A stretch of DNA of 49,841 bases from contig JALOAH010000018.1 of assembly GCA_023228865.1 (NCBI GenBank), positions 1 through 49,841 on the forward strand, given 5' to 3'. This DNA is from Porticoccaceae bacterium (GTDB lineage: Bacteria > Pseudomonadota > Gammaproteobacteria > Pseudomonadales > Porticoccaceae). Position 1 is the stretch's first letter, and each line of letters begins with the position of its first letter. The notes under the pieces were generated by a model, which was not told the DNA's origin, did no database searches, and was given only the letters and a program-made list of their open reading frames with translations. Below are positions 18,442 through 27,760 of the stretch, piece after piece. A program made the translations under genes and the position numbers.

Positions 18442-19623
18442 ATGAGCTCTATTCTACGCCGGCAATCGTTGCTATTGGGCTTTGCCCTGATGGTCGTGGT
18501 GCTGCCCTGGACGACCAGCGCCCAGGAGCAACAATCGAACACGTCGCCTGTTGCCGAAAGCATGCACCGGCTCGCCGATGATGTGGGGGTGATTCTGCCG
18601 CTGATCTATAACCCCGATGGGATCGTAAACCCTGGCGATAGGGATTTGATCGCCAGCACCCTCGGCGATATGCAAACTCATATGGACAGAATAGGGGCAA
18701 TGGCGGCAGCCACGGCCACCTATCAAATTTCCTATGAGATCCTCGCCAGCCAGTTGAGGCAAGCCCAGGAGGAGCTCCGCGAGGGGCGCGAGCCATACGC
18801 CATCAATCTGCTGCGCAGCGCCGTCAGTGTCTGCGCCACCTGCCATACCCAGGATGACAAAACCGCCAGATGGCTGGCGCCAACAACCAGCGGCCGCGCC
18901 CTGGATTCATTTGTCGACGGCGAGTTTCTGTTTATGACGCGACAATACGATCGCGCCTTCAGCGCCTATGAAACCTGGCTGCGCCAGCAGGAAACCCTTC
19001 CGGATGACAATCGCATCAGATCCGCCTTTGAGCGCTTGCTGCTCACGGCGCTCCAGATACAAAAATCCCCTTCAGCAATCCGCACGGTTATCGAGGAGCT
19101 TAGCCAACGGGATGACATCGGCGCCACATTGAAAAAAGACCTCCTCGCATGGCTCGATGGCCTGGACGAGCTGCAGAACCTCACGGACCTCCGCCAACAG
19201 GCATCCCGAGAAAGCCTTAAAACCATGGCCGAGACCTGGCTTGGCGCCACCGGCGATGACACCTTTGGTCATGTCTATTTACCCGAAACGGAGCGACCGC
19301 GAATTGTCTGGCTGCGCGGCCAACTCTATCGCGCCTTAAACCGCGAAAGCGATGCCAGCATGGCGCCCCAGTGGCTGTACTGGCTGGCGGTGAGCGACCG
19401 GCTGCTGGAATACCGCTTTTATTATTCTCTGGCGGATATGTATCTCAAGCAGTGTATGCTCGACTATAGCGACAATTCCAGTGCGCTTGCCAAGCGCTGC
19501 TATGGGGAATACGAAAATTATCTGCTGTTTTTTTACAGCGGCTCCAGCGGTACCCATCTTCCCGCTGACATCAAAAGCGAGCTGGAAATGCTGAAAGCCA
19601 AAGTCTTCGCCAACGGGGAATAG
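18442..19623 (+). CDS. exported protein with one CXXCH heme motif
   Basis: A 393-residue protein with a Sec signal peptide (LLLGFALMVVVLPWTTSAQ, cleavage near residue 28) and a single c-type heme attachment motif CATCH at residues 131-135. Residues 40-140 look like a mostly helical domain similar in style to cytochrome c' -like or cytochrome-associated modules; the remaining 250 residues are helical and not recognised, with a TPR-like feel (YDRAFSAYETWL). The ATG is preceded by GGAGAA. The alpha/beta hydrolase gene starts 11 bases after its stop, so they are probably one operon. Function is unknown; periplasmic electron transfer or redox sensing is possible. Confidence 0.7.
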   Translation: MSSILRRQSLLLGFALMVVVLPWTTSAQEQQSNTSPVAESMHRLADDVGVILPLIYNPDGIVNPGDRDLIASTLGDMQTHMDRIGAMAAATATYQISYEILASQLRQAQEELREGREPYAINLLRSAVSVCATCHTQDDKTARWLAPTTSGRALDSFVDGEFLFMTRQYDRAFSAYETWLRQQETLPDDNRIRSAFERLLLTALQIQKSPSAIRTVIEELSQRDDIGATLKKDLLAWLDGLDELQNLTDLRQQASRESLKTMAETWLGATGDDTFGHVYLPETERPRIVWLRGQLYRALNRESDASMAPQWLYWLAVSDRLLEYRFYYSLADMYLKQCMLDYSDNSSALAKRCYGEYENYLLFFYSGSSGTHLPADIKSELEMLKAKVFANGE

Positions 19624-19634
19624 TTGAGGTCAAA

Positions 19635-20339
19635 ATGAAAACATTTGTTCTGGTTCACGGCGGCTGGCAGGGGGGCTGGAGCTATCGCCTCCTGGCGCGA
19701 CGCCTGCGCAGCGCCGGTTATGAAGTGTATACGCCAACCTTCACCGGCCTGGGTGAAAGGTCACACCTCTCCGCCACAACCATCAATTTGGAAACGCATA
19801 TCCTCGATGTGGTTAACACCATCCTTTGGGAAGACCTCGACAATATCGTCCTCGTCGGCCATTCCTATGGCGGCATGGTGATCACCGGCGTTGCCGACAG
19901 GCTTGCAGAGCGCATCGCCAGCCTGGTTTATCTGGATGCGCTGGTGCCAGAGGATGGCAGCACTCTCTTCAGTTTGCGACCCGAGTATCTGGCACCTTTT
20001 CTGGCAGCTGCAGGGGATGGCGCCGGCCTCACCATTGCGCCGCCAGCGGCCTCGAGCCGGGATACCAAGCCCGAACACTGGCCGTGGCTGGACGCCAAAA
20101 CCACGCCCCACCCCTTTGCCTGCTTCGTTCAGCCATTGTCCTTAAGTGGGTGTTATCGCCAAGTGCCGCGACGCTTTTTTATCTATGCCAGCGGCGGTAT
20201 TTGTGACGGCATGTACGATCAATTTCGCGACTGCCCCAATGATAGGGTGATAAGCATCGCCGACAGCGGCCATTCCATTATGATCGACCAGCCGGAGCAG
20301 GTTGCTGATATTTTGCTTGCCGCTGCGCAAGCAGACTAA
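19635..20339 (+). CDS. alpha/beta hydrolase
   Basis: A 234-residue alpha/beta-fold hydrolase. It starts FVLVHGGWQGGWSYRLLARRL, where HGGW forms the oxyanion region, and has a nucleophile elbow GHSYGGM with Ser near residue 77. An acid is likely in the YLDALVPEDG/YASGGICDGMYDQF region, and the catalytic His in DSGHSIMIDQPEQVADIL near the end. This layout matches the AB_hydrolase group that includes plant methyl-esterases and pyrethroid hydrolase-like esterases. No signal peptide is present. It follows the CXXCH protein by 11 bases; the link between the two is unclear. Confidence 0.88.
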   Translation: MKTFVLVHGGWQGGWSYRLLARRLRSAGYEVYTPTFTGLGERSHLSATTINLETHILDVVNTILWEDLDNIVLVGHSYGGMVITGVADRLAERIASLVYLDALVPEDGSTLFSLRPEYLAPFLAAAGDGAGLTIAPPAASSRDTKPEHWPWLDAKTTPHPFACFVQPLSLSGCYRQVPRRFFIYASGGICDGMYDQFRDCPNDRVISIADSGHSIMIDQPEQVADILLAAAQAD

Positions 20340-20557
20340 AGGGCACGTCTAATGGTCGAGTATTTGAGGTAACAATACCTTTCGTCGCGGCATACATTGC
20401 GCTGATCACACCGAAAACGACCCATTATTGACAGTCTGTATAATAAAAGCTCAACTATTGAATTATTCACAAGGATGGGCTAGGTTCGCCAAGCGCTTGT
20501 CCTTACCGCTGCACCTGATTGAATTCGAAAAAATAACAAGGTGGATTGTTTTATACC

Positions 20558-21886
20558 ATGCTGATGTTTAGCTCACGCCGTAAATTGATTGCCAGAACAC
20601 CTTTGACAGCGGCTAGCAAAGCTGTTGCTGTTCTATTGATGGCTAACGGCATCAATACTCAGCTTGCCTATGCCAATGAAAACCATTGGCCGGAGCTGAG
20701 TCTGCACGGCTTTGGCACTCTGGGCGCTACCCATTCGAGCCAGGATAACGCCGATTATTTGGGCAATTTTTTCCAGCCCGATGGCGCCGGCTATACAGAG
20801 TCTGTGGCTTTCTCGGTGGACAGCAAGCTGGGTCTGCAACTGGACGCCCAGATCAACAACCGGCTCTCTGCCGTTATACAGCTGGTTTCACAGTATCAGT
20901 ATGACGGCAGCTACGACCCCAAAACCGAGTGGGCCTATCTCAACTACGAGTTAACGCCGGATTTCACCATCAGGGTTGGCCGTATTGTCGCGCCCACCTT
21001 TATGGAGTCGGAAACCCGCCTGGTGGCTTATACCTATCCCTGGATGAGGCCGCCCCAGGAGCTCTACGACGTCAATCCCATTACTAACAAGGACGGCATC
21101 GACCTGATGTACCGCCTGAGCCTGGGGGACGCCACCCACACCCTGCAGGCCTCCTATGGCGAGATCCTGAAAAGGTTTTACGGCAACAGTGAGGTGGATG
21201 TCAGCAATGCCCTTCACTTCGTCCACAGCGTGGAATATCAGTCCACCTTGTTCAGGCTTTCTTATACATCCCTGGATCTGGATATACGCTCTCCGTTTCT
21301 CAACGACCTCTTTGATGGCTTTCGCGATTTCGGTGCCAGCACTCCAGGAGCCGCTGGCCAGCAGGCGCTTGATATTGACAGCCAGTTTCGCAGCGACAAT
21401 TCCCAGTACACCATCTTTGCCCTGGGTGCGCGCCACAATCTCGGCAATTGGCTGTTTCGAGGGGAGTGGACAAGAGCGGATATCAATAGAGCGACCTTTG
21501 TTTCCAACCTCAAGGCCTGGTATGTCACTGTCGGTTACCAGTTTGGCGCCATCATGCCCTATATCACCGCCGCCCACCTCAAACCCGACAGCCTCTACAC
21601 TCCGGACATTCCCCTGGAAGGCCTGACGGAGACTCAGGCGCAAACGGCGATGGCGCTCAATGCCAACCTCGACATACCGGTCAACGCCTTTGCCTTTCAC
21701 CAGGAGAGCCTTACCGCCGGCGTGCGCTGGGATGCGTTGGCCAATGTCGCCGTCAAAATGCAGTTTCAGCACCTGCGCACTGAAGCCGGCTCCAATTCCA
21801 GCGGTCGCCTGGTGAACCCCCATCCGGGTTTTGAACCTGGGGACAACGCCAACCTGTTCAGCCTCTCTGTGGACTTTGTTTTCTAA
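20558..21886 (+). CDS. outer-membrane porin-like beta-barrel protein
   Basis: A 442-residue protein with an N-terminal signal peptide (to about QLAYANE) and a sequence of alternating amphipathic strands ending in the terminal Phe of LFSLSVDFVF, as outer-membrane barrels require. The mature N-terminus LSLHGFGTLGATHSSQDN and the segment AYLNYELTPDFTIRVGRIVAPTFMESETRLVAYTYPWMRPPQ resemble porins of the OprO/OprP-like or DcaP-like kind. ATG 20558 is chosen since AAGGTGG lies 13 bases upstream; TTG 20546 and ATG 20564 are alternatives. A TATAAT hexamer at 20439 may be the -10. The next gene overlaps its stop (TAATG). Confidence 0.8.
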   Translation: MLMFSSRRKLIARTPLTAASKAVAVLLMANGINTQLAYANENHWPELSLHGFGTLGATHSSQDNADYLGNFFQPDGAGYTESVAFSVDSKLGLQLDAQINNRLSAVIQLVSQYQYDGSYDPKTEWAYLNYELTPDFTIRVGRIVAPTFMESETRLVAYTYPWMRPPQELYDVNPITNKDGIDLMYRLSLGDATHTLQASYGEILKRFYGNSEVDVSNALHFVHSVEYQSTLFRLSYTSLDLDIRSPFLNDLFDGFRDFGASTPGAAGQQALDIDSQFRSDNSQYTIFALGARHNLGNWLFRGEWTRADINRATFVSNLKAWYVTVGYQFGAIMPYITAAHLKPDSLYTPDIPLEGLTETQAQTAMALNANLDIPVNAFAFHQESLTAGVRWDALANVAVKMQFQHLRTEAGSNSSGRLVNPHPGFEPGDNANLFSLSVDFVF

Positions 21887-22323
21887 TGGCTGCCTTCATG
21901 AGAACCATCAGAATAACCCTGGTTTCTCTGCTGCTTGCCCTGGCAGGCTTCTCTGCCAGGGCAGAAGTGGCCGTGGTCGTGTCACCGGAAAATCCCCTGA
22001 CCACGCTGACAAGAACACAGCTGGCCAATCTATTTCTGGGGCGATCCAGTGGTTTTCCCGACGGCGGCCGCGTCATTCCCGTCGATCAACTGGAAACCAA
22101 CGCCATTAGAAAAACCTTCTATACTGAAAATCTGGGTTGGTCTCAGGCGCAGCTAAAAGCGCACTGGTCAAAAATTATTTTTACCGGCAGAGGGCAGCCA
22201 CCAAAACAGCTGGCAAACGACGCTGAAGTGAAAAAATTTATTGCCAATAATCCCGGCGGCATAGGCTATATCCAAAGGGACAGCGCCAGCGCAGAGGTGA
22301 AAATTGTCGAGATCGCACACTGA
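21886..22323 (+). CDS. periplasmic substrate-binding protein-like (PstS-type), single domain
   Basis: A 145-residue exported protein with a signal peptide (LLLALAGFSARAE) followed by EVAVVVSPENPLTTLTRTQLANLFLGRSSGFPDGGRVIPVDQ and, at the end, GGIGYIQRDSA. These are motifs of the PBP-like/PstS family, but at about 120 mature residues it is far shorter than a two-lobe PstS (over 300), so it is a minimal domain and is not paired with an ABC permease or ATPase. Its ATG overlaps the porin stop by one base, implying coupled translation. A sensory partner of the downstream GGDEF-EAL protein is inferred. Confidence 0.82.
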   Translation: MAAFMRTIRITLVSLLLALAGFSARAEVAVVVSPENPLTTLTRTQLANLFLGRSSGFPDGGRVIPVDQLETNAIRKTFYTENLGWSQAQLKAHWSKIIFTGRGQPPKQLANDAEVKKFIANNPGGIGYIQRDSASAEVKIVEIAH

Positions 22324-22532
22324 GGAACCACTGCTCTAGCCATAGACCGGCAATATAATTCGGCGATGAATAGGCGCACCAACTCGCTGCCATGCACTGA
22401 ATAGCGCTCTTGGTGACTGGGAAGCAGGGTTCCACACAGAGCAAGGGAACCAGAAGAGCTCTGTAGACCTGAATGCGAACTTACTCGGAAAAGCCCGTTA
22501 AGCACCACGGATTGACACAATAAAGATGCATT

Positions 22533-24860
22533 ATGTCAACTAAAGATACCTGGAAGTCTATGATCAAACAGCTGTTCCGTTCTGCCCACCGGGTGACGGA
22601 GTCGAACATTGTGTTCCCCCTTTTTGCCGTCGCCATCATGATTATTCTGTGGGCGACAACCCTCAACCTCATCCAGATTGAACGCCGCAACGCCGAGCAA
22701 AATGCACTTGCCCTGACTCGAGAGCTCACAGACACCTACGAAGCACAGGTGGTTCGCGTTCTCAGGGAAATCACCCAAAATTTTAAAGTCATCCAGTTCG
22801 CCTATGATCGACAAGGTCAGCAAGGCCTGCTTTCTACACTGGCAGATTACCAGTTACTGCCATCGCCATTTCTGTTTACGGTAACCATCGTCGACGCCAA
22901 AGGCAAAGTGGTCGCCAGCACGGCGGTTTCAGCCCCACAGCCGTTGAATCCGGACATCCTGCAACGCCACCGGCAGGGCGAGCCCCTCCACATCAATTTC
23001 CTCAAGTTCCAGGAGGATGGGGAGCAATTGATTCTTCAGTTCAGCCAGCGTATCCAAGATTCCGATGGCCGCTTTGCCGGTGTTAGCATTATTGAAGTGG
23101 ACGCCGCATTTTTTGTCAGCAATTATGATGCCGACAAAATGGGTGAACAGGGTTTGCTCGGCCTGGTGGGCACCGATGGCGTCATCAGGGTGCGGCGGCT
23201 CGGAGACGATATTTCCGGCCAACAAACCCTGAACTATCAAGCGCTGATGGCGGACATGGACAGCTTTGAAACCAAAGCCATCATCACCACCTCACCCATC
23301 GACGACCAGGTGCGCTACCTGAGCGCCCGCGAACTTTACGAATTTCCCCTGGCGGTCATTGTTGGCCTGTCCCGTGAGGAACAGCTTGCCGAGGCTGGAC
23401 AATACGCAAAAACTTACCTGTGGCGGGCAACTGGCGCCAACGCCCTTCTGCTTTTGGTCATTGGCCTGTTGTGGCGCATGAGCTACAACCTGGCAAAAAT
23501 CCGCCGCCAGGAAATCCAGGCGCGCATTGCCCACGCTGAACAGATCGAATATCTCGCCTATCACGATGGTCTTACCGGACTGCCCAACCGCAGCCTGTTC
23601 AGCAAGCTGCTCAACCAAAGCATCAGCCTGGCGCAGCGCAACAACAGAAAACTTGCGGTGCTGTTTCTCGATCTCGATCATTTCAAACACATCAACGACA
23701 CCCTGGGGCACGATGCCGGCGACCAGCTCCTGCGGGAAGTGGCCGGGCGCCTGAAAAGTTGCCTGCGCGACAGCGATACAGTTGCCCGCCTCGGCGGCGA
23801 TGAATTTGTGGTGATGCTGCCGGAACTGGAGGAAAGCACCTATGTTGTTAACGTCGCGCGGAAAATCGTGGCCACCATCGCCAAACCCTTTAACCTTTCG
23901 GGACAGGAATTTGGCGTCACCGCCAGCATCGGCATCAGCACCTATCCGAACGACGGTCTCGATGAACAAACCCTGACCAAAAACGCTGATATCGCCATGT
24001 ACAAGGTGAAGGAAGAGGGTAAAAACAACTTCCAGCTCTATTCCGACAAACTCCAGGCGGAATCCCTCGAGCGCCTCACCCTGGAATCCAGCCTGCGCAA
24101 CGCCCTCGACAAGAAAGAGCTTGAGCTGTATTACCAAGCGAAACGGGATGTGGTCAGCGGCCAGGTAACCGGCATGGAGGCACTGTTGCGCTGGCAGCAC
24201 CCGGATCTGGGCATGGTTGCGCCACTGCGTTTCCTCCAGGTTGCCGACGACATCGGTCTGCTGATTCCCATTGGCAACTGGGTGCTGAAAACCGCCTGCG
24301 AACAGAATATGCGCTGGCAGCAGGAAGGGCTCCCCCGCCTGAGCATTGCCGTCAACTTGACCGCGAAACAATTTTTTAATGACAGTTTGTGCGCCTCCAT
24401 AGAAGCGGCGCTTAAAGAAACCGGCATGGACGCCAATCTGCTGGAGCTTGAAATCAGCGAACATGTGTTGATGCAGGATGTGGACAAAGCACTGCACGTT
24501 CTCAATGATCTGAAAGAAATCGGCGTGCGCATTGCCATCGATAATTTTGGCGTTGGCTACTCGTCCCTCGCCATGCTGAAACAGTTCCCCCTCGACTCCA
24601 TCAAAATCGACCGCACCTTTATTCGCGATATTGCCGATGTCGGTGTCGATAAAACCCTGGCTCAGGCCATTGTCACCATGGGTAAATCCCTGGGTTTGAC
24701 CGTTGTCGCCCAGGGCGTCGAAACCCAGGAGCAGGTGGATTTTCTCAAGCGCAATGCCTGCGACGAGGTGCAGGGCTTTTATTTCAACAAGCCCATGCCC
24801 GCAGGCGAGTTCAGCAAACTGTTCAAGACCCCGAACACCGCACCCCCACCGGACACATAG
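22533..24860 (+). CDS. membrane GGDEF-EAL protein with periplasmic sensor
   Basis: A 775-residue c-di-GMP protein. A transmembrane helix at about residues 28-48, a periplasmic sensor of about 250 residues that resembles dCache/CHASE types (TVTIVDAKGKVVAST, YLSARELYEFPLAVIVGLS), and a second helix at about 300-322 precede the cytoplasmic part. The GGDEF domain is complete (RLGGDEF, G421-F425) with an inhibitory-site RDSD (412-415). In the EAL domain Glu549 of EAL, the VN and KID motifs and the QG motif are kept, but the canonical DDFG is DNFG (Asn671) and AEGVE is AQGVE (Gln727). Gln727 replaces the glutamate that serves as general base in RocR-type enzymes. It is therefore predicted to be a cyclase, with little phosphodiesterase activity. 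Confidence 0.93.
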   Translation: MSTKDTWKSMIKQLFRSAHRVTESNIVFPLFAVAIMIILWATTLNLIQIERRNAEQNALALTRELTDTYEAQVVRVLREITQNFKVIQFAYDRQGQQGLLSTLADYQLLPSPFLFTVTIVDAKGKVVASTAVSAPQPLNPDILQRHRQGEPLHINFLKFQEDGEQLILQFSQRIQDSDGRFAGVSIIEVDAAFFVSNYDADKMGEQGLLGLVGTDGVIRVRRLGDDISGQQTLNYQALMADMDSFETKAIITTSPIDDQVRYLSARELYEFPLAVIVGLSREEQLAEAGQYAKTYLWRATGANALLLLVIGLLWRMSYNLAKIRRQEIQARIAHAEQIEYLAYHDGLTGLPNRSLFSKLLNQSISLAQRNNRKLAVLFLDLDHFKHINDTLGHDAGDQLLREVAGRLKSCLRDSDTVARLGGDEFVVMLPELEESTYVVNVARKIVATIAKPFNLSGQEFGVTASIGISTYPNDGLDEQTLTKNADIAMYKVKEEGKNNFQLYSDKLQAESLERLTLESSLRNALDKKELELYYQAKRDVVSGQVTGMEALLRWQHPDLGMVAPLRFLQVADDIGLLIPIGNWVLKTACEQNMRWQQEGLPRLSIAVNLTAKQFFNDSLCASIEAALKETGMDANLLELEISEHVLMQDVDKALHVLNDLKEIGVRIAIDNFGVGYSSLAMLKQFPLDSIKIDRTFIRDIADVGVDKTLAQAIVTMGKSLGLTVVAQGVETQEQVDFLKRNACDEVQGFYFNKPMPAGEFSKLFKTPNTAPPPDT

Positions 24861-25000
24861 TGTGACGCTACACCGCCGCCAAAGGGCTTGTCAGAATGGA
24901 AGTAGCAATAGGGCTTGCCCTTGGGCGTCGAAGATCGGCGGGGATTTGCCCTTGCCTCAGAAACAGGCGACTCCTGGTAGAAACCATAAAAACTGTAAAA

Positions 25001-25028
25001 ATAGAACCTATAAAATAGAACCTATAAA
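25001..25028. repeat. 14-bp tandem duplication
   Basis: ATAGAACCTATAAA occurs twice in direct contact (25001-25014 and 25015-25028). The second copy contains the stop and last codons of the minus-strand gene that follows. A partly similar AAACCATAAAAACTG lies just upstream. Confidence 0.9.
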
Positions 25029-25492
25029 AACTGCTTTTTAATTCGCGCCACGGCCTCCAGCACAGCCTCATTGTATTTTTGTTCAATGGCCTGACGCTCT
25101 TTGGTGTAGCGTTTTTTGTCCTCTTTACTGAGGGCTTGCCAGTCATCGAGGATCGGCATGTGGGCGGTGGCTTCGGCGACGCGAAAGAGAACCCCGTATT
25201 CGCGACGGAAATTTTCATGGTCATCCAGATGCGTGGCCATACTACAGATGCGTATACAGGCCTCAGTGTGGGTCATTTTGTCGTCGAGGGTGGCGTCGGC
25301 AAGCAGGTAGATGCTTTTGCGCAATTCCACCCGCTGCACGCCCTGGCTCTGTGGCTCAAAGCTTTGCACAACCTCGTTGCGCGATTGCCGCTTGCTGTTT
25401 TTTTGCTGCCACAAGCGATAGTGGAGCCAAGCGGCGTAAGCGGCGAGAACTGCAATGATAACAACGGCGAGTACGATCAAGGTGGTTGTCAT
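25022..25492 (-). CDS. DUF2489-type membrane-anchored protein
   Basis: A 156-residue protein with an N-terminal helix (LIVLAVVIIAVLAAYAAWL) and a cytoplasmic polar domain with RKSIYLLADATLDDKMTHTEACIRIC and HMPILDDWQALSKEDKKRY, which I recognise as the DUF2489 family of unknown function. Its ATG overlaps the rmuC stop by one base (TGATG), so it is cotranslated with rmuC. The 3' end lies in the 14-bp tandem repeat. Confidence 0.8.
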   Translation of the reverse strand: MTTTLIVLAVVIIAVLAAYAAWLHYRLWQQKNSKRQSRNEVVQSFEPQSQGVQRVELRKSIYLLADATLDDKMTHTEACIRICSMATHLDDHENFRREYGVLFRVAEATAHMPILDDWQALSKEDKKRYTKERQAIEQKYNEAVLEAVARIKKQFL

Positions 25493-26841
25493 CAGGATTC
25501 TCCGTTGTCGTCGTTTTCGGTTTGGTCGCTGTCGTCAAGGTAATCGGCACTCGCTTCCTCGCGAATATTGTCAGGCAGACTTTTGCGCGCCCTGGCGCCC
25601 ATTTTTTTCAGTTCGTCCATGCGCCGCACCAGGTTGCCGCGACCGTCCACCAGCCGGTTTCTGGTCTGCTGCCAGGCTTCCTGACTTTTGACAATATGCT
25701 TGCCGACGTCATCAAAGGATTCAATCACCAGGACAAACTGATCGTAAAGGCTGCCGGCCTGGGCGGCGATTTTCTGGGCGTTGCGGTTCTGATCTTCATA
25801 GCGCCAGATATTGCTGATGGTGCGCAGAGTGGCCAGCAATGTCGACGGACTCACCAGAATAATGCCGCGGTCATAGGCGTCCATAAAGAGGCTGTTGTCG
25901 CTGGCCACTGCGGCCATAAAAGCGCCTTCGATGGGAATAAAAATCAGGACAAAATCCAGGGTATTGATACCGTCCAGCTGCTCGTAGGCTTTGCGATTGA
26001 GGCCGCTAATATGGCCGCGAATGGAGGCGAGATGGCGGCTCAGATGGCGCTGCTTTTCGGCCTCGTCCTCTTCCCGGCAGTAGCGCTCGTAATCCACCAG
26101 TGACACCTTGGCGTCGATGATGATGTCGCGATTTTCGGGAAGATGGATGATGACATCGGGGTTGCGGCGAGCGCCGTCTTCGGACTTGAGGTTGACCTGG
26201 GTCTCGTACTCCCGGCCTTTACTGAGCCCGGATTCCTCCAGCAAACGCTCGAGAATCACCTCGCCCCAGTTGCCCTGCATTTTGCTGTCGCCTTTCAGCG
26301 CCTTGGTGAGCTGGATGGCGTCCTCGCCGATGCGCTGCGCCTGGGTTTTCAATTCCTGTATCTGACCCACCAGCTTGTTGCGCTCGGCGCTCTCCTGGGT
26401 ATAAGCGGTTTCCACCTGTTTGCGAAAATCGGAAATTTCCTTGCGCAGGGGGTCTACGGTGGCATCCAGGGCAAGCTTGCTCTGGCGGCTGAAATTGTTC
26501 TGCTTTTCATCAAAAATGCGGTTGGCGAGGTTTTCAAATTCCTTGCTGAGGTTGTCTCTGGTCTCCTGAAGTAGCAGCACTTGTTCCTGATAGCGCTGGC
26601 GATCCGCCTCCAGGGTGGCCTTGAGGGCGGAATTGGCGCCCAGCAGCTCTTCAAGCCGTGCACTGGCTTGGGCGTATTCTGCCCTCAGTCTGTCCAGCTC
26701 CTGCTGCTGGGACGCCTGTAAACTGCTCGCCGCGCCACTGGCCTTGCTGAAACGCAACTGCAATATGAGGGCAAACAGGAGGCCGCCAACCACAAAGCCA
26801 GCGGCAAAAACAAACCCGGGGTTTTCCAAAACTATATTCAT
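25492..26841 (-). CDS. rmuC: DNA recombination protein RmuC
   Basis: A 449-residue protein of the RmuC family, which limits recombination of inverted repeats and is related to restriction-type nucleases. An N-terminal membrane helix (FAAGFVVGGLLFALILQL) is followed by a long coiled coil (about residues 35-160) and then the conserved core QGNWGEVILERLLEESGL, YETQVNL, RNPDVIIHLPENRDIIIDAKVSLVDYERY and FIPIEGAFMAAV. The C-terminal acidic tail (DDSDQTENDDN) is family-like. It diverges from murI with 58 bases between starts and is followed by the DUF2489 gene. Confidence 0.95.
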   Translation of the reverse strand: MNIVLENPGFVFAAGFVVGGLLFALILQLRFSKASGAASSLQASQQQELDRLRAEYAQASARLEELLGANSALKATLEADRQRYQEQVLLLQETRDNLSKEFENLANRIFDEKQNNFSRQSKLALDATVDPLRKEISDFRKQVETAYTQESAERNKLVGQIQELKTQAQRIGEDAIQLTKALKGDSKMQGNWGEVILERLLEESGLSKGREYETQVNLKSEDGARRNPDVIIHLPENRDIIIDAKVSLVDYERYCREEDEAEKQRHLSRHLASIRGHISGLNRKAYEQLDGINTLDFVLIFIPIEGAFMAAVASDNSLFMDAYDRGIILVSPSTLLATLRTISNIWRYEDQNRNAQKIAAQAGSLYDQFVLVIESFDDVGKHIVKSQEAWQQTRNRLVDGRGNLVRRMDELKKMGARARKSLPDNIREEASADYLDDSDQTENDDNGES

Positions 26842-26899
26842 GGCGCAATTCTAGCAGAGGAGCTCTGTGGAAAGGGTTCGAGTGGTGTAAAATTCCGCG

Positions 26900-27760
26900 A
26901 TGACTGATACCCCCAACTTACCCCATGCCAAAATTCTCGTCTTCGACTCCGGCGTCGGCGGCTTGAGTATTCTGGCGCAAATTCGCCGCCGCCTGCCCCA
27001 TTGCAATTATGTCTACGCCTGCGACAACCAGGCATTCCCCTACGGCACCAAAGCCGAAGAGGAACTGGTACAGCGGGTCGACGAAGTGCTCAAGGCGCTG
27101 ATAAGCCGTATTGCTCCGGATATTGTGGTGATTGCCTGCAATACCGCGAGCACCGTTGCCCTGCCAAAAATACGCGCCCACTTTCTCAAGCCCGTTGTCG
27201 GCGTGGTGCCCGCCATCAAACCGGCGGCACAATTATCCGCAACCAAAGTCATTGGCCTGCTGGCGACGCCAGGCACCATCGCCCGCCCCTATACCCAGTG
27301 GCTGATTGATGAATTTGCCGCCGACTGCACCATTGTCCCGGTGGGCAGCAGCGAACTGGTGGCCATTGCCGAAGAGAAATTGCGCGGCACAGCGCCAGAC
27401 CCACAGCGGTTGCGCGCCATCCTGGCGCCCATTTTCGCCAACCCCGACACCGACACCCTGGTGCTGGCCTGCACCCACTTTCCCCTGCTGCGGGAGGAAC
27501 TGGAAGCCGCCGCGCCGCGCCCCGTGCAATGGGTGGATTCCGGTGAAGCCATTGCCCGCCGCGTGGCCTCATTTACCGGCGAACATCTCGCCGGGGAAAA
27601 CTCCGCCCACATCCTGGAAGCGGATAGCCTGGTGAAGGATAAAAGCGGTTTTCCCTGCTGGCTCACCGCCGCCAACCAAGCCCTCGCCGCGGGACTGAAA
27701 ACCTTTGGCGCCGCCAGCGTTAACATTATCGAAATACCACCATCGAGACCCTATGAATAA
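26900..27760 (+). CDS. murI: glutamate racemase
   Basis: A 286-residue cytoplasmic enzyme that makes D-glutamate for peptidoglycan. The two catalytic cysteines are Cys80 in IACNTAS and Cys191 in LACTHFPLL. The N-terminal FDSGVGGLSI and YACDNQAFPYGTK motifs bind substrate. The length is normal, with a C-terminal extension after WVDSGEAIARR common in gammaproteobacteria. The following helicase-nuclease gene starts inside its last codons (8-base overlap), so the three downstream genes may be cotranscribed. Confidence 0.96.
   Translation: MTDTPNLPHAKILVFDSGVGGLSILAQIRRRLPHCNYVYACDNQAFPYGTKAEEELVQRVDEVLKALISRIAPDIVVIACNTASTVALPKIRAHFLKPVVGVVPAIKPAAQLSATKVIGLLATPGTIARPYTQWLIDEFAADCTIVPVGSSELVAIAEEKLRGTAPDPQRLRAILAPIFANPDTDTLVLACTHFPLLREELEAAAPRPVQWVDSGEAIARRVASFTGEHLAGENSAHILEADSLVKDKSGFPCWLTAANQALAAGLKTFGAASVNIIEIPPSRPYE

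Noticed and set aside
23292..24497. Minus-strand open frame of 401 codons
   Set aside because: It is antisense to the GGDEF and EAL domains and shows no motif or ribosome-binding site.
24875..24960. Hairpins with GGGCTTGCCC after the GGDEF-EAL gene as a terminator
   Set aside because: The stem is short and no T-run follows on either strand.
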